Positions 12,566 to 24,112 of a stretch of 64,000 nucleotides of DNA are shown here, one piece after another. The DNA lies in NCBI GenBank assembly GCA_964020085.1, contig OZ026607.1:17238122-17302121 (forward strand). The letters run 5' to 3'. The position numbers and the translations under genes are program-made. Below the pieces are notes generated by a model that was given only the letters and a program-made list of their open reading frames with translations, was not told the DNA's origin and made no database searches. Within the stretch, counting starts at the first letter, position 1, and the number at the start of each line of letters is the position of its first letter. The DNA comes from Micromussa lordhowensis. Lineage: Eukaryota > Cnidaria > Anthozoa > Scleractinia > Lobophylliidae.

Positions 12566-13300
12566 ATGGGGGGATTCTTGCAGACGTCCTTGTTTACATT
12601 TTAGCTCCATACGGTTCTGCCTAGAGCTTGTGAAACTTAGTACATGGTGAAATGTTTAGTATTTTGGATGTAATATTCTAGGCGAAATTGTCTTTCAAAA
12701 ACTGCTTGTTTCTGGGTAGCAAAAATGCTAATGAGACGGTACATTTTTTGTTAACTTTTTAGTTTTTAAAACTGCGTCGCGTCGTATTCCGTACATTACG
12801 CTCAAATTCAAAATATTGTTCACGAGAGCGCAGCCCGAGTCAGTTGTTATGCATAGAAATCGAGAGGGAATAATATAATTGTTTTAGCATAGATCTACAA
12901 GTCATTGAAAACTCTATATCCTATCTTAATATCTATATCCTCTTAACATACACTTCGAAAACGCAAAGAAGTGGTCACCAGTTTGTTTACAAGCACACAC
13001 TGCTGGGCTTCTCACTTTCCACAGCAGAATAGATAGTAAGCAGCGCAGCCAATCAGAGAACGGCATTCGAGATATAACACCAGTAGACATATGCTAAACA
13101 TGAATATGTATGCATTGCAATTTTTAACCAGATGGCACAAACAGTGGAGGAACGAGTCTTACATCCCAAACAGGCCAACCATTACGTAAACGCGACAGCT
13201 GAGATGTCGAAAGTTTATTTTCAAAATAGTGTAACCTTGTGCAAAAAAATCTTTGCCATCCAGTCAGAGTGTTCGTCCGCTAACCAGCGTTTTACGTAAT

Positions 13301-13366
13301 GTATTAATAGTAGTCATGCTCCGTATTAATAGTAGTCATGCTCCGTATTAATAGTAGTCATGCTCC
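13301..13366. repeat. Tandem repeat, three perfect copies of a 22-bp unit
   Basis: Three adjacent identical copies of a 22-base unit beginning GTATTAATAGTAGTCATG and ending CTCC (13301-13322, 13323-13344, 13345-13366). The predicted stop codon of the Ig gene lies in the rightmost copy. Confidence 0.95.
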
Positions 13367-14348
13367 GTTACCTCTTGAAGAGCAGTTGTTTATTTCCTCT
13401 GTATTACTGTTGTTTACACCTGGCCAGACAGCTGAGGGGATTCGAATAGCTGTGTTTCCTTCATGAGGGCAAATGTGACCAATTGGACATGGCTCTGAGG
13501 GGAAAAATCAATAGCTATCGTGAATGCCGTGGAGAAGTCATTTGAAGAGAGAGTAGTACCGTCTGTTCTCGTTTGTTGCAAGTAAACGTAGAGCCTGTTC
13601 AGCAGACAAAGGAATAATGAACATTAGGTTTTATCTGTAAAAGTCGTTTTTTACCATCCGGTAGATTTTTGAGTGGAAGGGTATTCTCACCAAGCGTGAA
13701 ACGATTCATGCCATTTTGTACGGAGTGTCAATTCAATCAAACAATATATTTAGAAATGTGGAATAAGTAACTTAACTCTAGCAAATTAAATAAATTTTTC
13801 ATTCATTCGCGGCTCACGAAATCTAAGTTGAGCGCATTTTGTACGTGCATTTTTAATGAGCCATGCGATCTAAAGATGACATCGGTCAGTCATGATCATA
13901 ATGATGACGACGACGGTTTGAGTTTAAAGGATGCGTTTTGATTTGGCTGTTAAACAAATCAATGTCTATAAGGTCAAACAAACCTGTCTTGAGATGGAAA
14001 GTCTTATTAGCCTGAATTCCGTTTCTATATCCTACACACATGTACAATCCCTCGTCATTTTTGGTCACGTTTGTAATCTTCAGGTAAAGCATCATTACTG
14101 TTTTACCAAACATGCGTTCGCGTCTATGGACGTGACGATCGTTATGCGTCATTCTGTTACTGTTTCTCAGCCACCAACCGTCCTGGGCGTGGAGCATGTT
14201 GCATTTCAGCACAACACTTCCTTGAAGGATAGCTTTTTGGCGATTGCCAGCCATCTTCAGAAATCCAACCTGAACTTTTTTGGTTGTACGAACTGTGGAG
14301 TAAGGACAGTCCTAGTCAGTACACATGTATGGGTTATTGACCAAGTGT

Positions 14349-14379
<31 letters not shown>

Positions 14380-17300
14380 TTTTTTTTTGCGTGTTTATGG
14401 ACCGAGACGGAGTCGAGGTCCATAAACACGCAAAAAAAGAACGAGGCCAATATCAAGCGATATTGACCGAACAAGCTTGGTCAATAAAGGATTTATTATA
14501 TGGCTTTTGGGGAAATATTTCTTGCGGGACAAGGCGGGTAGTCCCGAGCGGGCAAGATGGCTCCATCCTGCCCGCTCGGGTAGCTAATCACAGCGCAGGA
14601 TTTGATTCATCTTGCCCGCTCGCGGGGCTATCCATATAATAAGAATACGTATTGAGCTTTGCGATGCGCGTAAACTTTATAGCTTCATGATGTGGGGTTT
14701 TGTAATTGTTACCGTGTTGGATTGATCTCGGGTGAAGCCACTTTCTGGTATTTGTTTCTGCTGGGTAAGTGATCTTACTCTGGTAGTTATTGGGATTGCC
14801 AAAGAGTTGATGTGACACAGCTCGAAAAAAAGCAATCACCTCCTCCTCCGACATCAAGTGCAGTTCTATTTAATAAGGACAACCGAGATTCTAGAAGTGA
14901 AACAGCTGAACTGGTAATTCTAGGTAGTAAATTGATTCATGAATTTGGTGGTAGTGAAGGGGGGGAGGGGTGGGGGTTGGAAATCCCATTTCCCAGTCTA
15001 TTTTTTGTCCTATTCCCATTCCTATTATATGATTCCCAGTCCCAGTAACGCAAATTCCATTTCGTCAGTTAAAACAGGCAAATCCCAGTTCGCAATTCAG
15101 CCCATCTCTATGCACCAAGTGAGTCCCAGAGAAGTCTGATAAAATACTAGGCCAGTAACTTGCTTGGACCAGCACTACATCCAGGGTGAGTTACTTCCAA
15201 TACGCCAAGTCACTTGTGCACTATGGAAAGCCCCATTGGTTGCCTTACTTTACCTTACTACTACCTTCTTCTACCGATCCTTAGTTAACCTTGCTTTACT
15301 TCAGGGTTCGCTTCAAAACTCTTGGATTTCTAGAAAATTAATCTTAAAATTTTATTTCAGTACTCAGGTAGATTCTCTAGTTCCGGAAAAAACTTCTAGA
15401 TTTTCATAGTTATATTAAAAGAGCGAATGGCATTTCTGTCATAACCTTTACCACAAACACTTAGTAAGTCGGCTGCTCGAAATAAAAACAATTTTTGAAC
15501 AGTTACGCCACGAAATGTCTGAGTTATGGATCCTGAAATTTCGTATTTGCACCCTGGAAACACCTAGAATTCCACCATATCTGAGGAGCATTAACTCTCT
15601 CTGGTGACCACTATGTTACTATTAATTGGCCAGTGCTAGAGCGGGTTTCATTTGAGTGTCGAAAAATAATTGGTTTTACACTTACTACGCCACCAGATTG
15701 GTTTAAATACCTCGCGCCACTTTTTCATCCAATCAGGAGTAAAACTCGTGACTAGCTCGCACGCGTTTTCCCGTGCTTTGCCTCAGCTACATGTAATTAC
15801 TTGGAGTTTTGATTGGTTCACCGTATTGTCTGTGCCCTCTGTAATTGGGCAGAGTGATATACTTTGGTTTTCGCTTTACGACAATCACTTAAAATCCGCA
15901 CTAAAGCAAACAAATTAACTCAAAGAGCGCTGACTTACCCTGGACATCAAGAACACACGTTTTGTTGATGGTTCCATTGGAGTTAGCAACTTGGCATGTG
16001 TAGTGTCCACCATCGCTGGTCTTAGCAAATTTAATTTTGAGAGTCTGATCGCAAGACTTCCTGTCAACCGTCACGTGACTCTTTCTTTGGTTGCTGATTG
16101 GGTGTCCGTTATGGAACCAGGTTATCTTGGCAAAGGTTTTTGAGAGCACTTGACAAGAAATTTCTGTGTGAGCGTCCGTTTTGACTGACAGTTTAGTGGG
16201 GCAAGTCATATCCACGTTGGGTGTTCGTCCTGAAGAAGAACATGTAATGCGCCACAACTTTAATCACATGGTTCAAATTGAAATTATTTTAAATCACTCG
16301 ATAGTTGTAGAATGTGCCTTTTTGAAAAAGTTGGTTTCGCGTCAAATGCAAGACAAAGATGGATGACTCATTTCAGCTCCACTCTGCTGTATATAACATG
16401 AGGAAAAACTTTAAGGTTTATTTTGGCAGTTTGGGTAGTGTACCCGCAGCTACAACAGTACCCACATTATACTACAACCTCTATACACCCAAGTACGTGA
16501 CTCATGGCATAAAGCTACAGAACTGAATGATAGTTCACGAAAATACTACTCTCCGACGGAGAAATATTTAGGCTCTGAACAGGCTCCCGATTGGGTTATA
16601 AAAAGATAATTCTGCATAGGAGCCTAGTGGCCCATCTGGCCGGCGCTTGTCTCCGATCTCAGTAGCATGAAGTGACTAGGAGTATTTCTACTCCCCCCTG
16701 GATGGGATGCTAGTCCATCGCAGGGTTGCCCACAGCATTAAATTCACCGGTACCCATTATACACCTGGTTAGAGAAAGGCACTGGAGTTAGAGAGAGGCG
16801 CTGTTGTGTTCTTGCCCAAGAACACAACACAATGACCCAGGCCATGGCTCAAACCCGGACGGCTCGATCCGATTGGGTTATAGGGCGAAAAAAATAGCGA
16901 GCGGTCTGGGCCGGGTTGTTCGAAAGCCGGTTAACGCTAATCCTAACGCTAACCAACGTATTATTTTTTCTTGTTTAAAAATGTTTTTCACTGCTTATGT
17001 TTTGGGTAGTTTGAGATTATTCAAACTCAAAACTCAAGGATAAACAATGTATACAGAAAAACTCACCAAACAGGTGTAAACTTAGTTGCAAATTTCTCGC
17101 TAACCCTGGGTTAGCTTAACAGGGCTTTGAACAACCCGGCCCTGGTCTAGAGAGGCAAAACTGGCAGGTAGACTCACGGCTCTCTTCGCTAGCGTAATTT
17201 TTTTCGCCCTTGCCGGGAGCCTGGTCACAAGTTATAAATACTTAAAAGACTTGTTTAGTCTGCTATTCAGCACTTATTCGTTAGGATTTTCAGCCTACTA

Positions 17301-18679
17301 AAATATGTACAACCTCTCATGGTCTATATTCATTTAGTTACCATGAGGGCAATTCCTGGAACGCACTTTCAAATCAATATATCACTGTTACAGATCTCAA
17401 CAACTTCCGCAAATCATTTTGTTCTGTAATATTTCATTTGACTGCTTCGTTCGAATTTTTCTTTCATTATTTTAATTTTCAGCTCGAGGAAATTAGCTGA
17501 AATGATACTCTGAGATTCGAGAATAATTAAGTTTATGTATATGTATGCACTGTTCATAAAGAGTAGAGGAAATAGTTCCTTGCATGAATGTATAATAATA
17601 ATTATGGACAGCGGTAAAACGTCAGGCTTGTTTTCAGAGCTTGCTTGTATCGAAACAGAGACGTTTAGTTCCGTGTTTATCAGGATGTTATGACTTGAGA
17701 GCGCACAGCATTCTAAAACCTTGACTTACCAAGTGTTTCCGAGTCGTTTGTGTGGTGTTTAATTCCCCGGGGTTCGCAAGTGAATGAAAGATGTGGCCCA
17801 TCAGACGCTGAAAAGAGAAGCCTGTTAAAGTTATAAGGTTTAGCAGAATAAGTTTTAGCAACTAAGCGTCCATTTTAAACCGGCGGTCTGGGGATGTCCG
17901 CTTATCATAAATGCAGGATTAATTGTCAAAGAAATCAGCAACAGGCTGGCAAGAATATGAAAAATAGAAAGGATATCAGATAAAAAAAAGACGTTGGCTA
18001 TACATGCGCTGCAAATCATAAACATTTTCTCTTGAAAGGCCGTCAGGGTGGTACAGTGGAACCTGGATGCAACGAATGGTCCGGGGACTGTTCGCGATAA
18101 TGAAGTTTCGCTGTAAGGAGGTTCCTTTCCATATGCTTTACTGGGGCGAGGCCAAATATCGTTCGTTATACCGAGGACGTCATTACATGTGTGAAGGTTC
18201 GTTAAGGTTCCGCTGTAATATCTCGGATCAGTTTAACATATCATTGCTATTTAAAACCTTTCAATTAGAAAAGAGAGTAACCAGGTTTTGATTTCAGTAA
18301 TTCTACGAAAACAACATAGCCTTCTCTTCCAGGTGAAACTTGGCAGAAGCGTTTGAACGACGCCAAATCTTTGGCGATCTTTTAATAGTGTTGATAGTCA
18401 TTCACCGCGTGCTTCCGTTAACTGCAGACTTGGTATTTCCGTCGGCGACTAAACAGTCACCCAATTAACCTTTTTTGTTCGAGATGTATAGATTTCGTAG
18501 AACTGAGAAAAAGTTTATCCTTTGCATTTGCGAACAGAACGAGGTACAGTATTGGAAACCGAAAATCTACCTTGCAAACTAATCGAGTCTTCCTCGTACT
18601 TACCGTTGACAATCATCTGTAATACTGCGAAGTAAGTGAAAGTCAAGTCCATATACAGTAGCTTTTGTCTTAGAGTCAT
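13358..18679 (-). CDS. Secreted or surface protein with two immunoglobulin domains
   Basis: Five exons joined at phase-1 introns: 18604-18679, 17730-17807, 15939-16229, 13984-14292 and 13358-13494, giving 296 residues. Donors are GTAAGT at the first three and GTTTGT at the fourth; acceptors end in CAG after pyrimidine tracts. Exon 1 encodes a hydrophobic signal peptide starting MTLRQKLLYMDLTFTYFAV; cleavage near residue 26 is plausible. Exon 2 is a 26-residue linker. Exon 3 is an Ig domain with C77, W89 and C130 (GGHYTC), plus an outer pair C61/C143. Exon 4 is a second Ig domain with C179, W188 or W189 and C234 (DEGLYMC). Several N-glycosylation sequons are present. Symmetrical 1-1 exons are normal for Ig genes. 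The last exon is the weakest: it may instead splice on at an internal GTGTAA toward an unseen membrane segment. The role is probably adhesion or recognition; I do not recognise the exact family. Confidence 0.72.
14333..14487. mobile_element. Fold-back hairpin in an Ig-gene intron
   Basis: TTATTGACCAAG at the left pairs with CTTGGTCAATAA at the right. Inside, GATATTGGCCGAG and GCGTGTTTATGGACC pair with GGTCCATAAACACGC and GAGGCCAATATC around a GAGACGGAGTCGA loop. It begins about 40 bases upstream of the acceptor of the second Ig-domain exon. Confidence 0.85.
14489..14642. mobile_element. Second inverted-repeat element adjoining the hairpin
   Basis: TTTATTATATGGC at the left pairs with GCTATCCATATAATAA at the right. 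The interior has three copies of a CCCGAGCGGGCAAGATG-like block in alternating orientation (near 14542, 14568 and 14608). It is GC-rich against AT-rich surroundings and has no coding frame. It is a separate non-autonomous element lying against the preceding fold-back. Confidence 0.7.
16620..16875 (-). mobile_element. tRNA-derived SINE copy, - orientation
   Basis: Read on the - strand it starts with a B-box-like GTCCGGGTTTGAGCC, then a GTTCTTGGGCAAGAACAC hairpin, AGGTGTATAATGGGTACC, and GCGATGGACTAGCATCCC. The body matches the + strand copy near 5697-5890. It lies in an intron of the Ig gene and is in the same orientation as that gene. Confidence 0.65.
16882..17211. mobile_element. MITE-like element with nested inverted repeats
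   Basis: The termini AGGGCGAAAAAAATAGCG and CGCTAGCGTAATTTTTTTCG CCCT are inverted copies. Further in, GGGCCGGGTTGTTCGAAAGC pairs with GGGCTTTGAACAACCCGGCC. It directly abuts the SINE and has no transposase frame. Confidence 0.75.
18050..18235. mobile_element. Possible pogo/Tigger-type terminal fragment
   Basis: Begins GTACAGTGGAACCTGGATGC and alternates short motifs such as GGTTCGTTAAGGTTC and TTCGCTGTAAGG. This resembles the ends of pogo-like elements and the sequence near 22178. No internal gene is present. It lies in the first half of the first Ig-gene intron region. Confidence 0.35.
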
Positions 18680-20570
18680 TTCCACTGGCTTTAGGCCTGA
18701 AAAATTCCTTGACGTTTTTACCGCGGATGGATGAATGTGAGATTGAGTCGTTACGGGCCTGAGCTGACCATGCAAATGACGCTAATAGCTTAGTGTCATT
18801 GACAGTCCTGTGACAGGAAGCGTTTCGCTTCAAAGGTTTGAAACCGTAAGTGAGCTATATTTAGGCTAATATTTCGAAGAAACACGTGTCGACAATGAAA
18901 CGAAATGCAACTAAACGAAAACCGCTCTGAATATGTGACTGACGCGAACTGAATTTGAACTGTTTCACGCACAAAACTGACATACTGAATTAAAATATCT
19001 TAGTATGAGAGTAAGTCAAGGATTTTTTCGAGCTGCACTGCTAAAAGGAAAGTGAACTGAGAAAATAAGGCGTGCTCCTAAGACTTCCGCTTTTAGAGGC
19101 CACGCTTTGTTTTATATCCCTTTAATGACAACTATTGAAGTATTTCTCGGAACTGAACTATAAACAAGTGCAAAATGTTGGGAAAGTGTTGCTGTTGGGA
19201 AACCTTATGAGAACAGGAACAAACCCGGGAGTTCACTTTTACGAACTTTACAACAGGACATACTCGATATATAAAGCATTGTATTCTGTGAGAATTTTAT
19301 AAACCATGTATGGGCTCATTGCTACCAGTGCCGTATAGTGTTTGAAAAGCCAATATGTCCTACAATATTATAACCCAGCAGCTAGTCGGTAAAATTAACT
19401 TCTTACTCATAAGTTTCAATGTTTGGAGTCAATTCGTAACTTGCATGACGCCTTCTCTATGCATGCATAGTCGTGTGCTAAATGATGCAAAGCATTCAAA
19501 TTAGAGTTTTCGCTACGGAAGAAGATTTGATTATGTTTAACCATTTGATAATGATGGCTAAATATTATATATATAGGTGTAAATTGAACCTTGTGAGTAA
19601 ATCCCTGATGACGAGTTTAGAAGGCCAAGATTAGGGCTGTTTATCAAGTAGAAAAAGCAAGCAGAACAGCGGATTAACGAAAACAATGTGAGAAATGGAA
19701 GAGGCTTTTGCCATGTGTTAGTTCAGTTCTAATATAGGTGCCTTACGCTGTGTTGTGTAACTTAGTTTTTATCCTGCTTGGTGACTTACTGTAGTGATAA
19801 TGTAGTATTATCTAGTGTCAGAAATTAATAAAAATCACTGAATTACAAGACAAAAATGTAAACAATGACATCGGCAAACATTCCCAAATCTTCTCGCTTC
19901 CCATCTCCGAGCCAAAGATGACAGTGTGTTTCTATTCTCACTTATTTTTCCCCTGTGAATAAAAGCACGAAGCAAATGCAGCTTTCTCTCGACTACTTGG
20001 ACTGTTGCTATTTTAGGGATTGTGAATTGTGAAAGCGAAACTTTGCAAGAAGGCGATACTAGCGTTTTTCTTTCCGAGCCCGAGACATTTTGACTTAATT
20101 ACTAGACCGAGACTTACATTTACATTTAAATTCTGGCACGAAATATTTAGGCTCAGCAGACGTTCAGACATCATTTAATAAATGCAAACAAACAAATCTG
20201 TAGTTTGAGAATTTCTTCAGGCCTTGCAAAAACTCGAGACGCCGAGACAGCTTTTTGGAAAAATCGAGGCAACGAGACGTACATACCTGCTAAAAGAAAA
20301 ACAAGACTGCGAGACCCGCGAAATTGCGAGAGCCGTGTTTAATCCTCATGGCCTATTTATATAATTTTTTAATTTAGATAGTTATTGTTACTCATGTATA
20401 CTCTTCCGTTTCAATGTAATTTATCTAACCAGGGCTTTATATAATTAGTTTTTATTAGCTCTGTATAACCTCCACCCACTTATAATTGTTGTGTGGTAGC
20501 AGCCAACTCGAAAGCACTGCTCCTTTGGCTGCTACACACTTTTTCCTTTGTTATGCTTAGCTCAATGTAT

Positions 20571-21009
20571 TCGCTACTTGCACATGACCCATAATCCCTT
20601 GCGTTGTTGGGGGTAACCAGTAGAAGAAATGTATGGTATCGTGACAAAAATTAGTTCGGTGAGCTCGGAAAACCAGCTACTAATGTTTAAAAATGCACCA
20701 GAATTTACCAAAATCATGATAGGAGAAATTTGTAGTAGTTTATAACTAAATGTAGAGAATTTTTTTTGTCCATACATCGTCTATAAAATTACAAGACGAT
20801 GTATGGACAAAAACAAAATTCTCTACATTTAGTTATAAACTAGTACAAATTTCTCCTATCATGATTTTGGTAAATTCTGGTGTATTTTTAAGTATTAGTA
20901 GCTGGTTTTGCGAGCTCACCGAACTAATTTTTGTCATGATACCATGCATTTATTCTAATGGTTACCCCCCCCAAACAACGCAAAGGATTACGGGTATGTG
21001 CAAGTAGCG
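20571..21009. repeat. 439-bp near-perfect palindrome
   Basis: The left arm starts CGCTACTTGCACATGACCC and the right arm ends GGGTATGTGCAAGTAGCG. The arms pair along about 210 bases each, through GGTATCGTGACAAAAATTAG / CTAATTTTTGTCATGATACC and ACGATGTATGGACAAAAAC / GTCCATACATCGT, around a short centre near 20780-20793. Mismatches and small indels are scattered and few. It contains no convincing gene: the open frame on its left arm is just the mirrored sequence. Confidence 0.95.
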
Positions 21010-22177
21010 GATAGTCAGCTCCGCTTTTGTTTTACTTCTTTTTTATTCTTTATTGTTGTTATATTGTAACTGAATAAGTGTGAAGAAATGAACTTGATCC
21101 TGAAGTACCATTCCACCATGGGGTAATGACTGTGCTGTGTTGAATTTACACCACGGCTATTACACCACGATAATGACGTCAAGGAGGTTCGTCACAACCC
21201 AGTATCACGTGGTACAAATCAGCCAACCAGAAAATCGGAATTTCTACAGAGTATGAAAGCTGAATAATAACGATCTTAATGAAAAAGCACCATAAACTAA
21301 TTAATTAATTAAATTAACGTTAATCTTGGATGAAAACTTTAAGATTTAATAGTGGTTTATCAATCTAGAGATTCGAATAACATTCAGTTCTGGTGGCTTC
21401 ATGTGCAATTGCACTTATTTTGTGGAAAAGAGAAGCTCCAGTCTGGCTGAAGAGAAATAAATGTTGGTCTCTTGATCTGTCACCGATTGTCTACGAAGTC
21501 ACCATGTTTGCGATCGGAGTGCCATGAATACTATGTCAGTCTTGAAAACATGTTTGGTCCAACAATTTAATGCTTTGAACCGGCCAGACTTTAAAAGTAA
21601 GTATAAGAAAGTATTGTCTTTCGAATAAATGGTACATATGACTCTAGAAATGCTTTTTTCACCGCCAAACGCATTAATGTAGTGTCGTAAGCCAATTTTC
21701 TCAACCAATCAGAATGTGAAATTCTTCTTTTCATCTGTGGAAACTACACTAATTAAGATACTGATTTCTTCTTTATGCTATATAATTGTTTGGTACACAA
21801 CAGATATTTTTCTTGGCTAGATTTCTGTGTAACCCCATAGTGCATTATGTACAGTTCTTTGTCCAAAGACAACAACAGCTTGACTTTAGACATTTGCTCA
21901 ACTAACGTTACATTTCTGTTCTAAATTTTTATAATACAATGCCAATTTTGTTGAATTCGCGTCCAAAATAAAAAGAGAGTGCTATATATATATTTCAGCA
22001 GTCTTTTAGAGTTTTCTGCCATTGGTGTAAATCATTTAACCAATAAGGAATTATTTGTTTGGTCTCTGAAAAGTGTCTTGTTACGAAATTTACTGTTGGT
22101 AGATGTTTAACCAGAAGTCAATAAAATAAATTCATACAAACAAGATTAGTAAAAAATAATTAAAAATGAACTTGTAC

Positions 22178-22880
22178 AATGGAACCCCGCCTTACGGTCA
22201 CCTCGTTAGATCATCACCTCGTTATTACTGCAACTTTTTTTTGTCCTAACGAAACACCCATTCATTTTGTTATAAAAAAATCCTGTTAATGCAGCCACCT
22301 CGTTAATATGCAGCCAACTGCCAGATTCTGAAATCCCAACCGGTATTTAACAATTATCCTGCGAAATCGCGCGGAATATCGTCTGATACTTGGCCGACGA
22401 GGCCGTAGGCCGAGTCGGCTAAAATCAGACGATATTCCGCGAGATTGAGCAGGATAATTGTTTTATTATTCAACAAATTGATAACAAAACAGCCTAAATC
22501 CTTGTAAATCTCTCTGTCGACATTTTCTCACTTCACTTCTTTTCCCACGTACGAAGCTACGTATACCGCCGGATATCTGTTACGGATATCGAGAGCATCA
22601 TGACCATATTTGGGTAGTGTTACAATGTGTTGAATAATAAAATCCTTTATACGGCCACTCAAACCAATTTCAAACCAATTATATGTTCATCTTTCCATTG
22701 CTAATATTACATTGTTAATATATGTGCAGATTGAAGTATATTTCGCATTCCATATGCTTATTAAATAAAAGTTGTTTAGACGTGCAGTTGTGATGTATCT
22801 GATAAGACGTCACTCAATTTAGACCAGTCATGAAATTTGACCCCACCGCGTTAATACGGCCACCCCGTTAAGAGGGTCTG
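22178..22880. mobile_element. Disrupted pogo-like fragment
   Basis: Starts ACAATGGAACCCCGCCTTAC followed by repeated CACCTCGTTA blocks, typical of pogo/Tigger-like terminal regions. Similar wording (CCACCGCGTTAATACGGCC, ACCCCGTTAAGAGGG) returns near 22840-22880. A palindromic element at 22347-22463 and other sequence lie between. No transposase frame is seen. The ends are approximate. Confidence 0.4.
22347..22463. mobile_element. Palindromic element inserted in the pogo-like fragment
   Basis: TTTAACAATTATCCTGC on the left pairs with GCAGGATAATTGTTTTA on the right, and GGAATATCGTCTGATACTTG pairs with AAAATCAGACGATATTCC. The centre GGCCGACGAGGCCGTAGGCC is itself palindromic. This gives a fold-back of about 115 bases without coding potential. 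Confidence 0.85.
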
Positions 22881-23286
22881 ATCTGGACTGAGAAATGCAA
22901 AACACATTTACCTGACAACAGACATTTGTAGTCAGATCTACTAACAACAGACCAAAGGCTTTAGGCCTTGATATTCGTTTGAAATTAATTGAAAGATTAT
23001 TATTTTAACCTTTATAGTTTAATACTCATACTGCTTAAATTGTTTTGAGACCCAAACTATCGCACTGAGGTTTCTATAAAGTGTGTTCATATTATATCAT
23101 TTACAATATTAATTTTGACCCTCATAATTTCCGTTCCAGTTAATATTTTCCTACCGCAATTCCTGGAAAGTTTCTGGAAACTTTCCCGGAAATTTCCGTA
23201 CCATTTGCCACCATTTCGGAATTTTGGGTTGAATGGAAAGTGCCCTAAGAGAGGTTTTAGGTCTTCAGTTAATTATTAGCAGCCAC

Positions 23287-23698
23287 TTAAGGCGGGGGTA
23301 CACGTAGATAGGACTGATATTTGAAGTAATTAAAAGGAAATTGTTAGGATTAAGATGGGTTGGAAACACTACCAGACAGTTGACCCCAGCAAAAGAGAGC
23401 CCCAGGTTGGTAGGGGACTGTTTGCTATCCGTCTACTAATTCTTCACTTCAAATTTTCCAAATCCATCAAATCTTCAACATTTCAGTCATATTTTCCTCA
23501 ATTTAACCTATCCGTTGAGAAATAATATTTCTTTTCCAAAATGCCCAAACATCACCCAAAAATTTACACAAAACCGCCAAACAGTGGTTAATGAAAAAAG
23601 TATAGAGATTTAGTGTCGCTTGAAACGTAACCGAGATATTGGCAGAAAGGCCGTGTAAAGCGACGCCAAAACAGCCTTCACATGCACCCCCGCCTTAA
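23287..23698. mobile_element. TTAA-flanked MITE, copy 1 (piggyBac-like ends)
   Basis: Bounded by TTAA on both sides, with ends GGCGGGGGT and ACCCCCGCC as inverted termini. Internal blocks CCAGACAGTTGACCCC, CCCCAGGTTGGT and GACTGTTTG are shared in order with the next element. TTAA target duplication is characteristic of piggyBac-type transposition. No transposase gene is present. Confidence 0.7.
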
Positions 23699-24112
23699 GG
23701 GGGGAGGGGGGAGTTAACATGAATTTAAGTAAAATTTTAGGAATTTTACAGAGGGATTAAAAGGAAAAAAAAGTTTTGGAACACCTCCAGACAGTTGACC
23801 CCGAAACAGCACCCCAGGTTGGTGGACAACTGTTTGGTGTACGTCGACCAATTTTTAACTTTAAATTCTAATTTTAAAACAACATCAAATCTTCAGAGTT
23901 TCCTATTTCCTTAAAACTTTACTAATCCTTTGAGAAAAAACTATTTATCCCCAAATATATCCAAAAATCACCAAAAGAATTACAAAACAGTCCAAAACGT
24001 AACTATGTGGGATGAGCAGAGAGATTTTTAACTGCTTGAAACGTGAACGAGATATTTGCTAAAACCATAATACCCAGCCAAGATACGGCCTTCATGTTAT
24101 CCCCCGCCTTAA
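23695..24112. mobile_element. TTAA-flanked MITE, copy 2, abutting copy 1
   Basis: A second copy of the preceding family, sharing its left TTAA (23695-23698) and ending at TTAA 24109-24112. It keeps CCAGACAGTTGACCCC and CCCCAGGTTGGTGG, and has a left AACATGAA paired with a right TTCATGTT. It is diverged from copy 1 by substitutions and small indels, so the two are not a recent duplication. Confidence 0.7.

Larger units (their letters stand above)
9667..13300. other. Gap between Msxlx-like gene B and the Ig gene
   Basis: Holds the presumed promoter of Msxlx-like gene B (transcribed leftward), a fold-back element at 11351-11549, a small hairpin near 12335-12392 (ATTACTGTTCCCCAGG pairing with CTGGGGAATAGTAAT) and a dispersed repeat at 12463-12565. 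No exon could be supported. Confidence 0.5.

Noticed and set aside
13931..14350. 139-codon + strand frame across the second Ig exon
   Set aside because: The - strand reading has Ig-domain cysteines, tryptophan and matching splice sites; the + strand frame has no domain.
20574..20777. 67-codon - strand frame
   Set aside because: It lies wholly in the left arm of the 439-bp palindrome and has no recognisable domain.
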